Positions 62,401 through 64,000 of a DNA stretch of 64,000 nucleotides are shown here, in pieces. Source of the DNA: Angelakisella sp. (GTDB taxonomy: Bacteria > Bacillota > Clostridia > Oscillospirales > Ruminococcaceae); NCBI GenBank assembly GCA_022794295.1, contig JAAWEO010000001.1, forward strand, positions 1 through 64,000. Direction: 5' to 3'. Positions within the stretch are counted from its first letter, which is position 1. The number at the start of each line of letters is the position of its first letter. The notes beneath the pieces were generated by a model, which saw nothing but the letters and a program-made list of their open reading frames with translations, had not been told where the DNA came from and made no database searches. A program made the translations under genes and the position numbers.

Positions 62401-64000
62401 TCGGCTTGGGCATATTGCGGAACACAACGGTCAAATTCCCGTACACCGCCTCCGGCTTGATAAGGACAGTCTGGGTGCTGTGTTCAGCATCCAGAAAATA
62501 CCCGTAGGGCGGCTGGGATTCCACAATGGTGTAGTATTTTCCGCTCTCCAGTTTCTGCACTACCACGATGCCGTTCTCATTGGTCTGGAAGTCCCCAAGG
62601 AACTTTGTAGTTTCGGCAGCGGTGCCCTCGTAGAGCTTGAAAACAGCATTTTGCAGGCCATGACCGTCGGTGGCATCCACCTTTTTGATGGTCAGGCCGG
62701 TCCAAGGCTCGTTCTGAAACTCTACAGTGATGGTCTCGCTGTTCCCTTCGGGGATGTTGACATTGTGGACCTTGGTCGTCCCCTGATAATACTGGGGCGG
62801 AGATACCTCCTCCACCCGGTACTCACCGGGGATGAGGTTGGAAAAGACCGCCCGGCCATCTGCGCCGGTGGTCTCGGTAAAGGACTGCCCGGCCTCGAAG
62901 GGCGGGGTGTTGGAGCGCAGGAGGGTCGCCTTGATGGAAGCCCCTGCCAGCAGCTGCCTGGTTTGGGCGTCCTTTTTCAGTACCACCAGCTGGGACTTCT
63001 TATCGTTGGGGATGTCCAGCACCTTATGCTCGCCCTTGGCGACGGTCACATCGTAGGTGGTTTTGGCATTCATCACATACCCGGCGGGGGCAGACAATTC
63101 CTCCACGATCAGCGACCCAGCGTAGGGCAGAGGGATATAGATTTTACCCTCTCTGTTGGTGGTCTCGGTCCAAGTCTGGGCGGAAATGCTGGGATCAGCG
63201 TACCGGATGCGGAAGGAGGCCCCCTCCAGAGCGACGCCCTTGTTCCCGGTCTCGTACTTGTAGATGGTGAGAGAGCAGGGCATTGCGGTATTGACGAAGG
63301 TCATAGTGGTTTCCCGGTCACCCTCAATGAAGTCAGCAAATTCCTCCACCTGGGGGTCACTTTCTGTTTCGGCGCTGGAGGAAGAACTGCTTTCCGCTAC
63401 CACCTCGCCGGTCTCGATGTCGATGACAGTGCTGCTGGTGGTCTCGGTGACGATGGTGACAGTCCAGGTCTCCACATGGGTCACCCGGGTATAGGTGGGG
63501 GCCACCACCGCGGTCTGCGGGGTCCGGTCCAGAAGATACCCGTTGGGGGCCTTGACTTCTTTGACGGTAACGGTGGCAGGATCGTGATTATCGGCGGGAT
63601 GGGTCCAAGTAAAGAGCCGCGCTCCGTTGTCCACCTCCCAGCCTTCGACGGTGGTGTGGCTGCCATCACTGAACGCTACATCTATATCGAACAGCGCACC
63701 GTCCAAACTCTTTTCATCCTGGTCATGTTTGCGAATGGTGATCTGCCCGATACTATCGCTGTATTCGTAGGTTTTTTTGTTCCTGACCTCGGTTTCGGTG
63801 CTGGTGTCGGTCTTGACCTCTACCCGGTACTTGCCATCCTCGGTCTCAGGCGGAATGAAGGGGTCATCATCATTATCATAGGTGAGGATCTTCTGTGTCC
63901 CGCCGCTCCATGTGATGTAGTTATACTTTACATTGGTGTAGTCAGCATCCCCATTAAAAATCTCGTCTGCAGAGGAGCGGCCGGGGCAGGCGCCCCAGGA
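59414..64000 (-). CDS. Giant CnaB-repeat (SpaA-like) surface protein, 5' end outside the window
   Basis: An open frame of at least 1,528 residues; it stays open to the right edge, so the true start lies outside. It consists of about 13 CnaB-type repeats of roughly 85-95 aa (LLIEKIDADTGARLPGAVFR, HYDVELIQGKTVELTVKN). Repeats 5-7 are nearly identical, from recent duplication. Such domains often form Lys-Asn isopeptide bonds. After a non-repeat C-terminal domain it ends KGKLPKTGI: a sortase motif without the usual hydrophobic helix and basic tail. It is likely a stalk for contact between mating cells. Confidence 0.9.
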   Translation of the reverse strand, partial: SWGACPGRSSADEIFNGDADYTNVKYNYITWSGGTQKILTYDNDDDPFIPPETEDGKYRVEVKTDTSTETEVRNKKTYEYSDSIGQITIRKHDQDEKSLDGALFDIDVAFSDGSHTTVEGWEVDNGARLFTWTHPADNHDPATVTVKEVKAPNGYLLDRTPQTAVVAPTYTRVTHVETWTVTIVTETTSSTVIDIETGEVVAESSSSSSAETESDPQVEEFADFIEGDRETTMTFVNTAMPCSLTIYKYETGNKGVALEGASFRIRYADPSISAQTWTETTNREGKIYIPLPYAGSLIVEELSAPAGYVMNAKTTYDVTVAKGEHKVLDIPNDKKSQLVVLKKDAQTRQLLAGASIKATLLRSNTPPFEAGQSFTETTGADGRAVFSNLIPGEYRVEEVSPPQYYQGTTKVHNVNIPEGNSETITVEFQNEPWTGLTIKKVDATDGHGLQNAVFKLYEGTAAETTKFLGDFQTNENGIVVVQKLESGKYYTIVESQPPYGYFLDAEHSTQTVLIKPEAVYGNLTVVFRNMPKPKLFIEKVDAETGIRLPGATFRVSRRGSAEYVDVTTGADGTVLLENLEQDWYEVSELRAPTGYTPDDGHYDIELIPGKTSELTVKNSKKPGLLIEKIDADTGARLPGAVFRVARKGSTEYVDVTTGSNGTVLVEDLDPDHYEIFELRSPTGYVGDDTHYDVELIQGKTVELTVKNSKKPGLLLEKIDADSGMRLSGAVFRVTNRSTGESVDVTTGGNGTVLAEGLEPGWYEVYEFRCPTGYTADDTHYDVELVAGKTAELTIKNRKKPTLTIEKIDSMTLQPLEGVVFEISIKDGKSLGQFSTNAEGKIVLEDADPNQIYLVKEVRALPGYLADDTVHEFTLQEAENGVIKLQNTPEHPLIIAKKDAITGEPIPDTVFLVTHSDGRLVGEYRTGSNGMVTVTGKDVVPGWYLVKEVKANPAYIASNETKMVELKLSTPAIVEFTNKPRTGLQIRKVDDVTGEPLEGVQFKVTEISGAVIGTFTTDADGVINITDREEGWVQIAEVKGLDGYKPDPAPRTIELKSGQLNVVEYRNQPYPVLKIVKLDAETRQPLEGVKVKVFDKQHREMGTYITNKLGQILLSGMDGGETLYVQEVEALPGYELDETVREVTLAWGQTSTVEILNKEKATLRIKKIDAETKEPIYGVTFNLYDAKNNLLGEYTTDQEGIIEFSKGLPAGKYKLKEIKADGYVVNPTIRTIEVKSGETTEVVIENQLMKGQIQIIKKAADDNPITKDKAGALLEGAVFDVYNEKLEVVDTITTDSKGVATTKPLPMGTYGIKEIAAPEHYLLDGKVFYATLKIHDDIVRFEVLNISENVSVSIEKRGNMEVLAGDIMSYDFSNIRNDSNTALEEFYFHDQLPTDAVRLSKIVTGTWSERLNYSVEYCTNKKDSYRTLASNLSSKTSHTLDCSREALDLAAGEYVTDIQFEFGTVQPGFHEETKPVFYVNVLADLTTGYRIINRADVGGRTGDEWITAKDTWITVVWGQPKGKLPKTGI

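Noticed and set aside
1..64000. tRNA, rRNA genes and classical riboswitches
   Set aside because: I scanned for them by eye and saw no convincing clover-leaf, rRNA segment or known riboswitch core; a covariance-model search would be needed to exclude them.

Overview
The window looks like chromosomal DNA of an anaerobic, GC-rich, motile Firmicute of the Oscillospiraceae / Clostridial cluster IV type. This is inferred from GC-rich codon use with strong AGGAGG-type ribosome sites, a TIGR03960/TIGR03936-type radical SAM pair, a csrA-flagellin locus, and Clostridia-type conjugative element genes. The genus cannot be fixed from sequence alone.

Layout. (1) 1-2.6 kb: the end of a leftward housekeeping operon (two radical-SAM associated proteins). 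(2) 2.7-15.2 kb: a complete type I-C CRISPR-Cas locus. A MITE-like foldback element sits just upstream of a good cas promoter, followed by cas3-cas5c-cas8c-cas7c-cas4-cas1-cas2 on the + strand. An in-frame internal start in cas8c probably makes Cas11c. The array has 35 repeats (11147-13421, the last two decayed), then two genes (a lipoprotein and an acidic protein), then three more decayed repeats. (3) 15.5-28.9 kb: mobile-element cargo and remnants. These are two paralogous Y-family polymerase/YolD pairs, three overlapping large serine recombinase genes, XRE regulators, two ImmA/IrrE-type peptidases around a divergent promoter, and gene fragments at a recombination scar. (4) 29.0-40.2 kb: a flagellin island: serine invertase/resolvase, two 26-bp palindromes that look like crossover sites, csrA, a 703-aa flagellin, and a glycosyltransferase plus two methyltransferases likely to decorate the filament. 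An AT-rich three-gene cassette with an M48 metallopeptidase and a second, inward-facing invertase follow. (5) 40.3-64 kb: the leftward conjugation module of an ICE. It carries VirD4, a DUF3991/Toprim primase-like protein, a MobP-type relaxase fused to Sel1 repeats, an accessory protein and probable oriT, M23 hydrolase, PP-loop protein, VirB4, PrgI, RHH regulator, SLOG protein with an operator-controlled XRE repressor, C5 methyltransferase, TrbL/VirB6, a small membrane protein, SpoVG, YodL-domain protein, and a huge CnaB-repeat adhesin that runs off the right edge.

How parts work together. The CRISPR operon is self-sufficient for adaptation (Cas1/2/4), processing (Cas5c) and interference (Cas5c/7/8/11 plus Cas3). 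CsrA next to flagellin suggests translational control of filament synthesis. The ICE genes cover DNA processing, coupling, channel, wall opening and cell contact. The least explained parts are the gene pair inside the CRISPR array, the M48 cassette between the invertases, and the palindromes upstream of csrA.
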